Source of the DNA: Hypsibius dujardini
Lineage: Eukaryota; Tardigrada; Eutardigrada; Parachela; Hypsibiidae
Assembly: GCA_001579985.1 (NCBI GenBank)
Contig: LRSR01000240.1
Coordinates: 1-64,000 of the forward strand
Reading direction: 5' to 3'
DNA length: 64,000 nucleotides
How positions within the stretch are numbered: the first letter of the stretch is position 1; the number at the start of each line of letters is the position of its first letter. Shown here piece after piece: positions 1 through 11,641 of this stretch. Position numbers and translations under genes: made by a program. Under the pieces are notes generated by a model. The model was not told the DNA's origin. It searched no databases and saw nothing but the letters and a program-made list of their open reading frames with translations.

Positions 1-178
1 ATCCGCGCAATCTTTCTATTAGGTCAAGGGGCGGCGCTATTTAAAATGTTCGAAAGCGACTGGCCCCCAGCTCAGCCCAGATCCTGAAAACACTCAATTG
101 GTGCCAATCAATTTCAAATTAAATTCTCAAAAGGGGAGGATCAAAGAGATTATGTTTCGATTTATAATCTGGTTTCGG

Positions 179-652
179 TTAAAGGCAACCCGGCGCTGTG
201 AATCGTCCAGAAAATCTTCTCAGATCCCCATTTGTTGCAATGATGCCATGGATGGATGGAGAGTGTTTGCGTCGTTTGGTGGGAGTGGGTGAAGCACGCG
301 AGACCGCTCGAGTAGGAGACTCGGATTGATCAGATTCACTGTCTACATGGGCCCTAATGTGCCTGTTGAGCTGGGCTTTTAGTTGGAGCAGGTCGAGCAG
401 TTCATTAGATCGAGAACCTTTTGGATGGTGGGGTCGTGGACGGGACCGACTGTGGAGACGAGAGGAAGAACCAATTTGAGGGCTCGCTGGGAGAGAGTTG
501 CCTGTGCTGAAAACGGGAGAGGAGTCGCCAAGTGAGGATGCCATGGTGGATGAGTCTCGCACCGCCACCGATATGGCGCCGGCACTAAGGATGGACGGTG
601 TAGGAAGGGGGGACAAGGGAGGCTTCAGCAGTCGCTTCGATCGCCGCAGCAT
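179..652 (-). CDS. Possible coding exon, Ser/Pro/Arg-rich, unrecognised
   Basis: A 157-codon open frame runs leftwards from an ATG at 652 to a stop at 179. It starts with a basic stretch (MLRRSKRLLK), has a long Ser/Pro/Arg-rich low-complexity middle, a short leucine-rich piece (NELLDLLQLKAQLNRHI) and a basic tail. The frame is also open upstream to 751. A GT inside the end of the frame, followed by an AG near position 84, could splice into about 15 more codons, but this is speculative. No family is recognised. It is longer and richer in Arg, Ser and Pro codons than the chance ORFs nearby, which is the only argument for coding. It could equally be part of a gene whose other exons lie outside the window. 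Confidence 0.3.
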   Translation of the reverse strand: MLRRSKRLLKPPLSPLPTPSILSAGAISVAVRDSSTMASSLGDSSPVFSTGNSLPASPQIGSSSRLHSRSRPRPHHPKGSRSNELLDLLQLKAQLNRHIRAHVDSESDQSESPTRAVSRASPTPTKRRKHSPSIHGIIATNGDLRRFSGRFTAPGCL

Positions 653-767
653 GGTTGCAGGATATAGGATGAAAATGGGGAGAAAATCGAAAGAACATCT
701 CGCAAGATCGGAATGAACAATGCAAGAGCAAATAAGCATTTTCATGTCCAAATACCATTTGCAGTTA

Positions 768-1264
768 TAGATCGCTAAGTTAGATAACTTTTTGCCGTTT
801 TCAAAATTTGAAAAAATTGCAGTGACGTCACCATTGGATAATTCTTCCCGTTAGCGACACTTTAAAATACCTTGAATGACAAATCTTGTCCGATCTGCAC
901 AATCTTGGGCTTCTTGAGAAGTTCTCAAAAAACGCTTAAGACAAATGCTTTTTCATCATGATTGTGGTTCAGAAGTTGTAGAGTGAGGACCTCGGAAACT
1001 GAGATATTTGGGATGGGATGAATTTTTTTTCGAGGTTCACACTCTACAACTTCTGAACCGCAATCATGATGAAAATTCTGTAGCATTTGTCTTAAGCATT
1101 TTTTGAGAGCTTCTCAAGAAGTCCAAGATCGTGCAGATCGGACAAGATTTGTCATTCAAAGTATTTTAAGTTTTGCTAACGGGAAGAATTATCCAATGGT
1201 GACGTCACTGCAGTTTTTTCGAATTTTGAAAACGGCAATAAGTTACCTGACTTAGAGATCTATC
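768..1264. repeat. Foldback (long inverted-repeat) element
   Basis: The stretch from about 768 to 985 is matched, reversed and complemented, by about 1040 to 1264. Each arm is about 220 bp and the spacer about 50 bp. Both arms carry the same landmarks in mirrored order: gccgttttcaaaatt, tgacgtcaccattgg, tcttcccgttagc, gacaaatcttgtccgatc, gcttaagacaaatgc and tcatcatgattg. No coding capacity was seen. A clear target-site duplication could not be picked out. It is probably a MITE or foldback transposon. A transcript would form a very stable hairpin. Confidence 0.75.
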
Positions 1265-2467
1265 AACGTAAATGATGTTTCAACGTATAAATGCTTATCT
1301 GCACTTGCAACAACTGGGGATCTGGGAGGATTTTATGACCGATTCAAAGCGCCTTAACAGAAATACATTTCATTTTTTTTTGTAATTGTATACAGCACAT
1401 GTAATTATATGCATATATATATATATCTAACGTGTTCAGGGATACGTTTGGCGGTTCCTTTCGTGATTGCTGCTACGCCCATAGAATTCCAAGAACCGAT
1501 CATTGCTAATATTTCGAAAACAGCCTCTATGGACAGTCTAAAGTTAGCTTGGCTCAATAATTGGCGGATCTTATATGCGAGCTCTATGCTCCCAAACATG
1601 CAAGCATGTGGGCTCTCTGCTTCCGACCATAATAAATATGTAATTTTGTGTATAAGCAAATGGATACTCTACGCTCCCAGTCTCAAGGGTCGATTTTAGG
1701 TTCGGCCCGAAAACACGTTCCGTCGCTTGTTTAGTTATTCATTCAGAATGACCTAAACTTTACTGACTTAAAAAACGTTAAACCGAAATCATCCTTTCAC
1801 TCAAGCAAGGCAGGATAGCCTGTCGGGCAAAAACAAAAGGGCCAATTACAGACAAGAGAACGGAATTGAACGATCCGCTCAAGTTTGATGTGAATTATGA
1901 GAGGGGGCGGGGCTAATTGACCCTTGAGATCGGGAGCGTAAAGTCCTATTCAGCGTTAGGCACGAACAAGTGGTGGCTAAGGAATTGGCCTTACTCGTCA
2001 TACAGACTCACTCATCAGCCGGCGCGGAACGTGCAAAAGTGGAAGGAATCGAAGATGAGTACACAATTTCCGGCAACCAGTAGTACGCACATTATCCCGA
2101 CAGAAGAGCAGCACCTATTGAGGAAGTCATTGGGAATTATTGATAAATTGGCAGATGTTCCTGATAGGTGTGCCACCCACATCCCACACACGCTGTGCGG
2201 CTAATAATAACAATTACCACTGAATAGGTTATGAATTACCGCGGTGCTGGCTAATGAAAACTCCAGGTAATTTCACGCTGCGAAAACGCTCTTTCCACCG
2301 GTGGGAAATCAACATGATTCAAGGCCAAGGTCAGACATAAACCGGAAAAGAAAGAGCAGATCACTTCTCCCCTCCCCCTTCTAGATAGCTTACTCTTGAC
2401 GCATTCCGAATTCCGGAAAAAATATTCACTTTTTTCTCGGTTCGAAATAAAATTCCAGGTTGCGACG
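1265..2467. other. Non-coding stretch upstream of the GPCR gene
   Basis: No convincing gene was seen. It holds a short AT dinucleotide run near 1411-1426. A motif around 1890-1935 (gagggggcggggctaa, then cccttgagat) recurs near 5978-6018 on the far side of the GPCR gene, so the gene is bracketed by copies of one small dispersed repeat. The overlapping open frames at 1405-1699 on both strands look like chance. Confidence 0.5.
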
Positions 2468-5400
2468 ATGGAAAATTTAACGAACACTTTTCCCTGGCTC
2501 AACGTTTCCGCTTCAATAAATTCCACGCTAATTGTTACCGTTAATCTGGCCGACCCGATAACCACCTGGTTCACTATCATCACGCTCAGCGCCACACTCT
2601 TCACCAACGGTCTCATCGTCATTGTCTACGCCATAAACAGCCCACTACGAACGCCCTTTAACGCCTACATCGTCAACATTGCCGTCACAGAAATCATCCA
2701 GGTTAACGTGCTGGTTAACTAACTTCTTTGCTTTTACTTTTAACATAAAGAAAACATAAATTCAATATATTCACACGAAGTGTAAACTCAAATGCATTTT
2801 CGTTAAGAATCAAATAAATTATATTTAAGTCTAACTTTATAAATAATTCGGGCATGCAAAAAATTTAACAATTTATTAAGGGAAATCCGGCGCTTGTTTT
2901 GTGTTGAGACGTCATTCCAAACGTGTTGACAAGGAAAAATTGTTTCTAGTTTCCTTTATTTTGTTTCTCGTAAAACTTAATTGTGTTTGCAAACTTCTGC
3001 ATTTTTTCAAAATACGTCACGTGACGTCATCAGGTCTCCTAATCCCATCGGGACTTTGTTAGACAAATTGCGTCTGAATTACTATGCTTTGGACGTTTTT
3101 GGATAAATACTCAAATTTGCAATGTCCGAAACTCAGCGTTACAAAGATTACCTTGTCCAGTTAGGAAGAAATTATCGAAAACCCTTCAAAAAATTTTCAT
3201 CTTGGGATGAAATGAATTTGCGCCGCCGTGTTTTTTTTCTACCTTTTTCTTTTCGACTAGACATGCTAGACAAAAACGCCGATTTTTTGGCTGTCGCAAA
3301 TCTGAATCCCAAACGAAACAATATGAAACGCTTTAAATCAGACGAAATCTCTCTAATAAAGTTTTTGAAAGATGGAAAAAGAGGACCTGGTGACGTCACA
3401 TAACTTTTTCTGAAAGCAATAAAAAGGGCAGATGTTTACAAACCGAACATAGCTTGAACAAAAATAGTGAACGAGGTTGAAAATGAATATTCCGTGTCAA
3501 CATCTTCGACGACTTTTCCTGAATTTTCGACTGATAAAAAGCGCCGGGTTCTCTTTAAAACAATCCTTTAGGCCGCAGCCGCGATGCCGGGCAAGGTGGC
3601 CCTCAGCTCGTACGGCTACTGGCCCTACAACGCGCTCCTCTGCAGCACCTTCACTATCGCCCAGCAGATCTGCAGCAGCGCCCTTCGCTACGGCCATCTT
3701 CTCGTCACAGCCAACCGTATCTGGGCGGTGACCTTTCCATTGCACTACCGAACCGCCCATACCACAAAGGTTGCACGGTGTATCATAGCGATCACGTGGC
3801 TGCTCGACATCATGCTGATATCTCCGTCGTCCGTGCTGAGTCGCTGGAGCAAGGGCAACAACTCCACCGACAGAGAGTGTCGCAACGACTATCGCGGTTA
3901 TTTGGTCAAACTCGCATTCGCCACGGAGATTTTGGGCTTCGACATTCCGGTTTTTCTCATTCTTATATCTTATCCGTTTGTGCTGTATAAATTAAGGCAG
4001 ACGCGGCTCAAGTGGTCAAATAAGATCCGGCAGTGCGATGCGCGGGCTCTGCCGCCGACAGCGTTGGCGGTGATTAATAGCGGTAAGAGAATTCACTTTC
4101 CATTTCGAGCTGATTTTCAGGAAGCTTCAAAACCTCTCCAACTTTTTCAAAAGTAGTTTAAAATGATTTTTAAAATTTAAGTGCACAGAATGGCGGTGAT
4201 TAAGTAAATGCAATTATTTTCAACCCCAGTGCCTGCACGTCTGAAACTGTTTTCAACGAAAAGAACTTCTCAATTTGGTTGAAACTTTTTTGATGTCAGA
4301 CTAACTTTTGCCAAAAGCAAACCGGAAATATGTGATCAAAATGATCATTTTTCCTACGGTAAATACTTCATGTTCCTTTTATGACTTTCGCTCCAGAATA
4401 TTATATAATGTCAATAAACATAAACTGAAATATCATTGAAGGCCAGGGGGCGGAGTTATGAATAATTGCCTAACCAAGTCGGGAAAGTCAAGGTCTATAA
4501 TCCTATCATCCTATAATCCTAGGTCTATATTCAAGGTCTATAGAAGTTGAAATGTGCTCCACTCTTGACCTACACCTGTAGGCGTGTTTCTATCGATTTT
4601 TAGTTGATTGTCGTATCGGTTAGGCCAGCGTCAAGACGATCGCGTTTTTCTCGCCTGAACTAGAAAGTTTTCAGTACAAATCAGGGCGAATGAGTTCTTC
4701 CAGGGTATCGATACTTTTATTTTCTACTGTAAAAGATAATTTTTACATTTAAAACGGATCCGCGTGATCAGGACAAAATATTCATAGCCCTAAATGATCA
4801 GGCAGTCTGTCAGAGAAATCAAGGAACTATTTATTGGGTGCTTTGCCGTGCTCGAGCAATTAGCAGCCATGTCATAAAAAAGGCCGTGAATGGAAAAATC
4901 TTTCAGAAGATTTCAACTTTTTGAGTTTCAATTTCGATCAGAAAAGTGTTCTCCTGTCTTCTTAACTTTCCCCATTTTTTGCCGAGACATAAACCGAACC
5001 CTAATAACCAACACCATATAAAAATATGTCTTTTTTTAGTTAACAATATTTTATTCCGGCTCTTTGGGTCTTGCATATTGTATGCATAAATACAATATAG
5101 GAAATTTTTTGTTTTATATAAAAGCAATTTCGAAGCACGGGGGAGCTATAACGTATTATTTCTGGAGAATCTTTAATCTCAATCTACAGAGGCAATAACG
5201 CCCATCGCACCGACAAACCGCAAAAGCATCATCGACAATGAGGCCGCCGCGGTGGCCGCTGTCCAAGCCGTGGGGAACGACCTGGTCGCACGGCAAATCT
5301 TGCGATCGCACGACCGCGTGCTGGTGTACATTGTCTGCGGCGTGGTGGTCTGCTGGACGCCCAACCTCATCTACTACTTGCTGGTCAACTCCATCAACTA

Positions 5401-5539
5401 CCGCAACGCCACGTTCCACACTGTTCAGACCATCATGGTCTTCACGTATGGTTGGGTCAATCCCGTGCTATGCTACATGGCGATGCGTCAGTTGAGGGAG
5501 GCGGTTAACGACTTCTTGTGCGGTCGTTGGGGTAGCTGA
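2468..5539 (+). CDS. Rhodopsin-class (class A) GPCR, orphan, apparently complete
   Basis: Exons are 2468-2701, 3572-4082 and 5190-5539, with phases 0 and 1, giving 364 residues. The product should be a seven-helix plasma-membrane receptor signalling through G proteins. The N-terminus has N-glycosylation sites (MENLTN, NVS, NST). TM1 carries TNG. TM2 carries NIAVTE, with Glu where Asp 2.50 is usual. ECL1 has Trp seven residues before the TM3 Cys. TM3 ends in NRI, not DRY, followed by WAVTFPLHYR. TM5 has its Pro followed by Tyr eight residues later. TM6 has CWTP. TM7 has NPVLCY, so Cys replaces Tyr 7.53, and helix 8 follows. The exon-1 donor at 2702 was preferred over one 12 bp downstream because it gives the usual TM2-to-Trp spacing. 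The ligand is unknown. Related truncated copies lie at 9341 and 44167. Exon 3 is GC-rich compared with its introns, as expected for coding sequence. Confidence 0.85.
2876..3558. mobile_element. TTAA-flanked MITE with long terminal inverted repeats (GPCR intron 1)
   Basis: The element starts ttaagggaaatccggcgc at 2876 and ends with the inverted match gcgccgggttctctttaa at 3558. TTAA therefore sits at both ends, as in piggyBac-type target duplications. The terminal repeats are similar for roughly 80-100 bp. Inside them is a second inverted pair: cacgtgacgtcatcagg near 3020 and cctggtgacgtcacata near 3390. Diverged relatives occur in intron 12 of receptor loci A-D. No transposase was seen. The piggyBac link is inferred only from TTAA. 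Confidence 0.6.
4083..5189 (+). other. GPCR intron 2, no further gene seen
   Basis: This 1.1-kb intron contains a short imperfect repeat of cctataatcctaggtctata type near 4495-4545. It also has an AT-rich piece near 5040-5120 (cttgcatattgtatgcata) that recurs near 30245-30305 and, inverted, near 18090-18170. Nothing coding was supported. Confidence 0.5.
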
Positions 5540-7199
5540 CCTTTGGCTGATCTCAATACCGTATAGACCAACAACACGTGACACTTTCGCAAACAGCACA
5601 AACATATGTTCATCCCTGGTGACCGCTGTTCAGTGCCTGACGTTGAGATTACTCACACAAAAGGGGACGACACATGGGACCAATCACAATCACCGACAGG
5701 AACATCATTCCTTTGTTTGGCATGTTTCAGATGTACAGAGAATGGCACCTTCTTCCCCGATCTCAATGGACACTTTTTTGCCCTACCAGTTAATTTGATC
5801 CACCCCGGATCTTATCTGTTCATCACCGTTGCTACTGTTTACCTACAATCAATCAATCAATCACTGATTTATGTGTGCGTCAAGAAATCCCGCGTAATCA
5901 ATCAATCAATCGCTGCCAAGTTGCGTTTAAATTTCAACCAATCACGACACAGTGAATCCAATTGAACAGTCAACCGATGACTGGAGGGGGTGGGGCTTAA
6001 CTGTCCCTTGAGATTGGGGGAATACGGTATGTTACAATTCTTCGATTTTCGCTATGTTCTTTGTGAGAATTAAAGTTCAGTCGGCTAAACCTCCCACTCT
6101 TTGCGGAAATCACAAGACCTATGAAAATAATTTTGGTGTATTGTATGATCACGTGGTTCATCGCTCTGGGGATTAAAAAAATCAATGTGTAAAACAAAGT
6201 ATTCTGGCGGAATTGCCGGAACGAGGCTCGTCGGGAACACCTGGACGGGGATCTTTGAAAAAATATGTTCGCAATCTCCGTACTTTCTGAAAAGTATAGA
6301 TGAAGTTCTCGCTCCTTGATTGCCGAAAAATATTTCGCTGACGCATAGCGTCTCCAAATTAATTTTTGTATGAAAAGAGGTTAAAACAGTTTTATGCTGA
6401 TATATATATGTACAGGAGAGGGCCATGCTCACCTACCGAAGGTTATGCGCATTTTTCGTCAAACGTTGAAGCAACCGTTTACAATGTGAGGAGAAAACTG
6501 TTTTTCGGCTCACTCATGGGTTTCATTTTTATGGTAAGTGCTTGATAGTTTGATTTCCAAATGTGCTACTGTATAACAGGATATAAAATAGGAAATCAAA
6601 CAATCAAGCACCTGCCATTAAAAAGAAACCTGTGAGTGAACCGATTTATTGACCGAGGGGAAGGTGAACCGAAATACAGTTTTCATCTCATACTATAAAC
6701 ACAACGATTAAACCGTTTTCTGGCGCAAACATTATTCTGCCAACTCAAAAACTTCAATGTCAATTTCAACGCCCCAATTAGAATAACTCTACAAAAAAAT
6801 ATTTATAATCACTAAATTGAATGGGTAAAATATTGTCTTTTTGGGGAAGCAAGTTATTCGCAAAGAACGAACTCACAACTCCGACGCAAGCAAACTTTTG
6901 AAAGCTAAGATCGACTTTCCAGAATAATTGATGAAATTGTAGTCTGACATCATCTAGTTGGAAAAGACGCTCTTTGAAGCAGGTTCACAAAGCATTGCCG
7001 AAACCGGTAAATCAAAATCTGTAGTGTGTCCGAAATGCGCAGTTCGCATGCTATTAAATTAGTTTTTTGGTAGCTGAAAAGGTTTTGTCCATAGTAAAAA
7101 GAGTTGCCTCAACTTTGGGCGAAAAGCGTTGTGCGCATCAACTTTGGTAATTAAAAAGGTTGCCCGAGTTGTGAGCATAACATAAGATTGTGTGAAGTT
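5540..7199. other. Intergenic region with CAAT microsatellites
   Basis: Two short (CAAT)n tracts lie near 5845-5865 and 5897-5912. A hairpin element is listed separately at 6507-6642. The repeat shared with 1890-1935 lies near 5978-6018. No gene is supported. Confidence 0.5.
6507..6642. repeat. Short hairpin (MITE-like) element
   Basis: The left arm, about 6507-6560 (ggctcactcatgggtttc to gtttgatttcc), is matched inverted by about 6590-6642 (ggaaatcaaacaatcaagc to gtgagtgaacc). Arms are about 52 bp with a loop of about 30 bp and a few mismatches. It has no coding capacity. Confidence 0.7.
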
Positions 7200-9260
7200 G
7201 TGAGTATAATCTCCCTCTCCAAATGTATATGGGCGAAATTTCACTATAGGACTATAAGACTATAGGACTAAAAACAAAGAGCTCATACGTAGGTCCTACA
7301 ACTCCTCGTGGCCTTGCTGTGTAATACTTCGTGGACTCCGGTGGAAATTATCCAACGCAGTACGGATTATTATTATTTAATTGCGTGAAACTCCAACAAA
7401 CCTCTCTTATGCGCCATGCTATGCTTCCTCTTATAAAAAAATGTGAAACAGCTATTGTGAAGGCTTGATATTAAGCTGCCTTGAGCCATGAACCCAACTC
7501 GATCACATTGTTGGTTTATTATGAAAGTTCCAATCTTGATGACTCCTCAAATTTGCATAAATCGTAATATCTCAGTTCCGATTCTTTCCGATTTAGTTTG
7601 TCTTTTCGCACGTTTTAGTTTGAACCTAATTTAATTTAGGTGATAGTCCAACAACTTAGGAGCAGACTGATGCCAAACTGGTTGGAAACTGGTTGCGAGC
7701 ATACAACATGCAGAGAAGCTATGCATCGTGAAGCGAAGAACACTTTTAAAAAAGCAATTTTAACGACAATATCTTGCCGAATTTCAGTCAGAGCATTGGG
7801 CACTGTATTTGTGGGAAAGGCACCCGTCTCATGAAACTATCTTTTCACTGCGTTATTGTGGCGGGTTATCCAAAGTAGGTTTTGGTTTTCCGGAATGAAT
7901 TACTTTTTGGGAGCAAATGAGACTGTGACCTGGACCATTATTGTGACCGGGTCTGCTATTGAATTTCGTCTGCAATTTCGTTGGTGTAAATTAAATTTCA
8001 CATTTTGGCCTCTAGTGGATGCTCACATAGACATCCGTAATAACAAACAAAATTGAGGCAATAGGATCAGTGCTAACTGAGAAATGACTGTTCTAAGTTT
8101 TTTCTCAAAAACATATCCGAACCCAGCAGCTTGAGGCTATAATAAAGAGTACCTTGGGAAAATTCCGCACTCCTTCATCAAACAGCACTCGATATTTGAG
8201 CAAAACACATTTTTTTAACAGAAGTCGATTGAGGTTTCCCCGTTAAAGTCAGCTGGGAAAGTGAGTGAGTCATCATATATTTTTTATTTTAGCTGTCAGT
8301 TTCATGTGTACGTAAATTGTATGATGATTGGCCGTGACAGGTACAGAAAGGACTGGATTACTCAATGGCTTTACAAACCCACGAAAAATCTATTTGGCAT
8401 GTGTGATGATGTCACTTATGGGCCTTCCCGTTCATACCTCACGTGTGATCGACCCTGTCATGGATGTTGTGGAATACTCCCAGCATGCTTCTGCTGCTGC
8501 TGCTTTCATGCATGCATGCAATAAATGTGAACCTCGTGAGCTTGTTTATATGCCGTCATCACAAAATAAAACTAAAACTAGCAATCGATGCGATCGATGG
8601 AAAGACCGAGGAGCTCAGTCAATTTGTTTTGCGAAAACAGAATTGATGCCTTAAGTTCAGGTATTTCTTACTAGTAATGAGAAAGAACAGATTCTATGAC
8701 TAGTAATGAGAAAGATCAGATTTTATCGTTCGTTGAGAGTCATTCTCTAAAGCTTTCAAATCAAATCGTTTTCAAATTAGTTCTTAAAACCATCATTTTC
8801 ACGGTAAAAATGAAGGAAATGGAATGGCCCTGCGTTTTTGCAACTTTATCTCAAGGATTTTCTGCGAACACATGGTTTTCTTCTTATCAATTTCAAAAAA
8901 TGTGTTTTGCAAGTTCTCTACGCGGACAGTTTCAAACGATTTATATAAAAATATCGTGGCAAGCGGGCCCTGCATGACTACAGCTACTTGCAGGTTACTT
9001 GCAAACTTTTGATTTGACGTATCGTGAGCCGCAAGACTGCACATGTTATGAAGTTTTAATTTCTCAAAGCAAATACCGACCAAAATCTGGTCACCAAACA
9101 CAAAGAAAGAGACTTTACTTATTTGGAAAGAATATTTGAAAATGAAGACTGAAATTCGGCACAGTGGAAACTGAAAACAGGTGACAGACTGAATCAACCG
9201 AAAAAAACGACAACAAATCAAAATTTTTGGGCAAAGAAATTCGTAATGCGTGTATTGGGT
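7200..9260. repeat. Duplicated segment, inverted partner at 19.09-20.09 kb
   Basis: Positions about 7200-7815 match 20090-19390 inverted, and 8950-9260 match 19395-19085 inverted. Positions 7816-8950 have no counterpart there, so one copy gained or lost about 1.1 kb. The shared part includes a short frame (7640-7834, residues RLMPNWLETGCEHTT) that is open in both copies, but the divergence is too low to argue for coding. No recognised gene was found. Confidence 0.65.
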
Positions 9261-9340
9261 TGATTGATCGATAAGCCGGTTTTAAATTTTCACCAGTCAA
9301 ACAACGTTTAATCTTGTTTTTCAAACCATACCAAATCCAA

Positions 9341-10073
9341 AGTTTCTGGGCGGTGACCTTCCCACTGCACTACCGGACCGCCCACTCGAAGCGAGCCGCC
9401 AACTGGCTCATAATCCTCACGTGGCTGTTCGTGATTGGCCTCAACTGTCCGTCAACCATCCTGGGCGGCTTAAATCCGGTCATCTATCCGGTGAAATTTT
9501 GCCGCATGGATTACCGAGGATACATTGGACCCCTGGCGCGTTGGGGATTGAGTTTGTCGGTTACGACCTCTCCGAAATTATCATCGTCTTCTCCTATCCT
9601 TTCATCCTCTACAAGATGCGTCAGCTTCGTCGGAATAAAATTCGACAAGGCGCTGCTTCTGGAAGCGTTCAGACGGGCGGACCCCGGCTGTCCTCGATCA
9701 ACGGCGGCTCGGGGTTGTACCTGTGACCTTGAGCCACCGTTCGCCACCTCGACCACCGATGAAGCTGAACGCGGTCGACGAGGACGTGACGGTGTCGGCC
9801 GTTCGTCAGCACAATTCCCGAGGAAGAAGATAGAAAACATCGCGTTCGCACGACCGGGTCTTAGCGAACTTTGTGGTGGGCGTGGTCGTCTGCTGGACTC
9901 CCAACCATCCGTACTACCTGCTGGTGGACATCATCAACTACCGGAACGCTACTTTTTTGGCGATCCAGTTCTTTGTGCAGTTTACTTGTACATGGATCAA
10001 TCCTATTCTGTGCTACATGGCCATGCGACAGCTGCGGGAAGCTTTGAATGATCTTTTGTTTCCTCGTCCGTAA
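9341..10073 (+). pseudogene. 5'-truncated rhodopsin-class GPCR pseudogene (copy 2)
   Basis: Homology to the GPCR at 2468 starts abruptly at FWAVTFPLHYR, the end of TM3, and runs through TM4 to TM7 (CWTPNHPYY, NPILCYMAMRQL) to a stop at 10071-10073. TM1 and most of TM3 are absent; 9250-9340 shows no receptor sequence. The frame shifts after YRGYIGPLA: 20 nt lie between Leu-Ala and Gly-Tyr-Asp where the intact gene has 18. The same shift is present in the inverted copy at 44167-43434, so it predates the duplication. This copy also has an in-frame TAG in the loop before TM6. It is probably not functional, though transcription cannot be excluded. Confidence 0.75.
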
Positions 10074-10887
10074 TTGCTGCACTTTCAGACCTAAATGACT
10101 TATGGTCATACCGTTTAGGACTGCGATAAAATATACATCCAACATTCCTGATCAGGAATTAGGTCCTGGCAAACTGGCTTACGCCATCATCACGAAACTT
10201 AATTCGTGAAGCAGCGATGGACAAGACTTTGGATTTTAGTCTCTGCCGCCATGTTTAATTCCTGTAATATCTTGAGATATTGACGACACCTTGTGCTACT
10301 TTGTATTGCCGTATTTGCAAATTTCGCCAAAAAAGTTCAACTGGCCGCAAAATCTATAGTCGTTAGTCTTGTTCATAACATTTGCGCAGTTTGCAGTGCT
10401 ACTGAGATTCGTTGATTTGTGGACTGCACCAAGACTCAACGAACGCACAACTATAAAGAACTATTTTTGACACATGGTCCACCTGAAATTATGGATGAAT
10501 GGGGTTTAATTGAGGGCCCCCTGGGGTTTCACAATATTTTCAAAAATTTATTTTTTCACAACGTTCAGATCATGTTTGAATCTGTTCAACTTTACTTTTG
10601 CTGTCATTGACCTTTGACCTTTGACTTCCACGAAAGTCCGCGTACTTTTCAAATTATGATTCCTGTAATATAAGTGTTAAATCAATGAATCAAGCGATGT
10701 GAAAAACAGCTGCACTCATTGGCATATATTGTCTCAAACTCCGACCACCCCATTTTGCTGGGCGCCTCTAAAAAGTAGGCTTTAATCCGGTCGGTTTGAG
10801 GTTTTTGCCACGTGTGTAGAAAGAAATTATAGAACCTCGCTGGTTTACACGGTAAACGTAATTTTAACCACACACGTGCGTCCCTGG

Positions 10888-11259
10888 GTCTTCATTGCAC
10901 CACGCTCACCCGCTATCCCATGGAAGGGGCATTGCAGTGGCGGTTCAGGGTCATGTCGGACGATGTACGTGGGGGAGAACGATAACAGCCAAATTTGTGC
11001 GCGATATCTTAAAAAATTTAAACAATTGATTTTATTTTTCCAGCAAGCCTTCACCGTTTTCCGAAGACTCATAACTGTCAGCAATCGCATCCCTCAAGGA
11101 AACGTGATTACCGCGTTAATGAATGAGATTCGCAGCCAGTCACAGCTTGTCTACAATCGTCTGAGATCATGTGATTGTGTAATCAGTGATCCGGAAAACA
11201 GACGAGAAAGTTCGCCGCTCATTAATACTGTTTTAATTACTGACCAAGTGTAATTCGTA
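10888..11259 (+). pseudogene. Relic H: exons 7-8 of a G-type natriuretic-receptor-like gene
   Basis: Positions 10888-10964 match exon 7 of gene G (FIAPRSPA), with one base missing, and the acceptor is changed from AG to GG. Positions 11044-11159 match the first 116 bases of exon 8 (QAFTVFRRLITVSN, then NEIRSQSQLVYN). The sequence then jumps directly to intron-8 sequence matching 57658-57760, deleting the rest of exon 8 and its donor. No other exons of this copy were found nearby. By position in the duplicated block it is the partner of pseudogene F. Confidence 0.75.
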
Positions 11260-11641
11260 AAGTCAGTGTCCTCATCTGTAACTCGCGAGTTTTCCTTTTA
11301 ATAACATGTTCATTTTTTTTGAATGGAATTGATGCGGTCATAAAAGGGAACAAACAAAATGCGAATATTAAGTTTGGAAAAGTTTTCGCAATGTTTGTAA
11401 AGTAATTTATTTTATTTTTAATCTATGATTGACCGCGTATATGTTGTTTTCTAGAATTTATAAAATAGATCACCTTAAATGTTTTGTGCGTTCACACTTC
11501 AATGTGGTTTTTTGACTTCGTAATTTTTGATCTGCTGTTAGTGTAGTTGCGTGCTTGAGCATATGTGAATCGATGCTCTGATCAAAGCTTGAAAACTATA
11601 CATATGTAATATGAACATCACGCTAACTCGACGGCTGAAAA

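Noticed and set aside
1405-1699. Overlapping frames on both strands
   Set aside because: Short, mutually antisense and without features or conservation; probably chance.
3122-3403. 93-codon frame inside GPCR intron 1
   Set aside because: It lies entirely inside the MITE at 2876-3558, and related elements in other introns do not keep the frame.
7640-7834. Frame (RLMPNWLETGCEHTT) open here and in the inverted copy at 19574-19347
   Set aside because: The two copies are recent duplicates, so openness is uninformative; no product is recognised.
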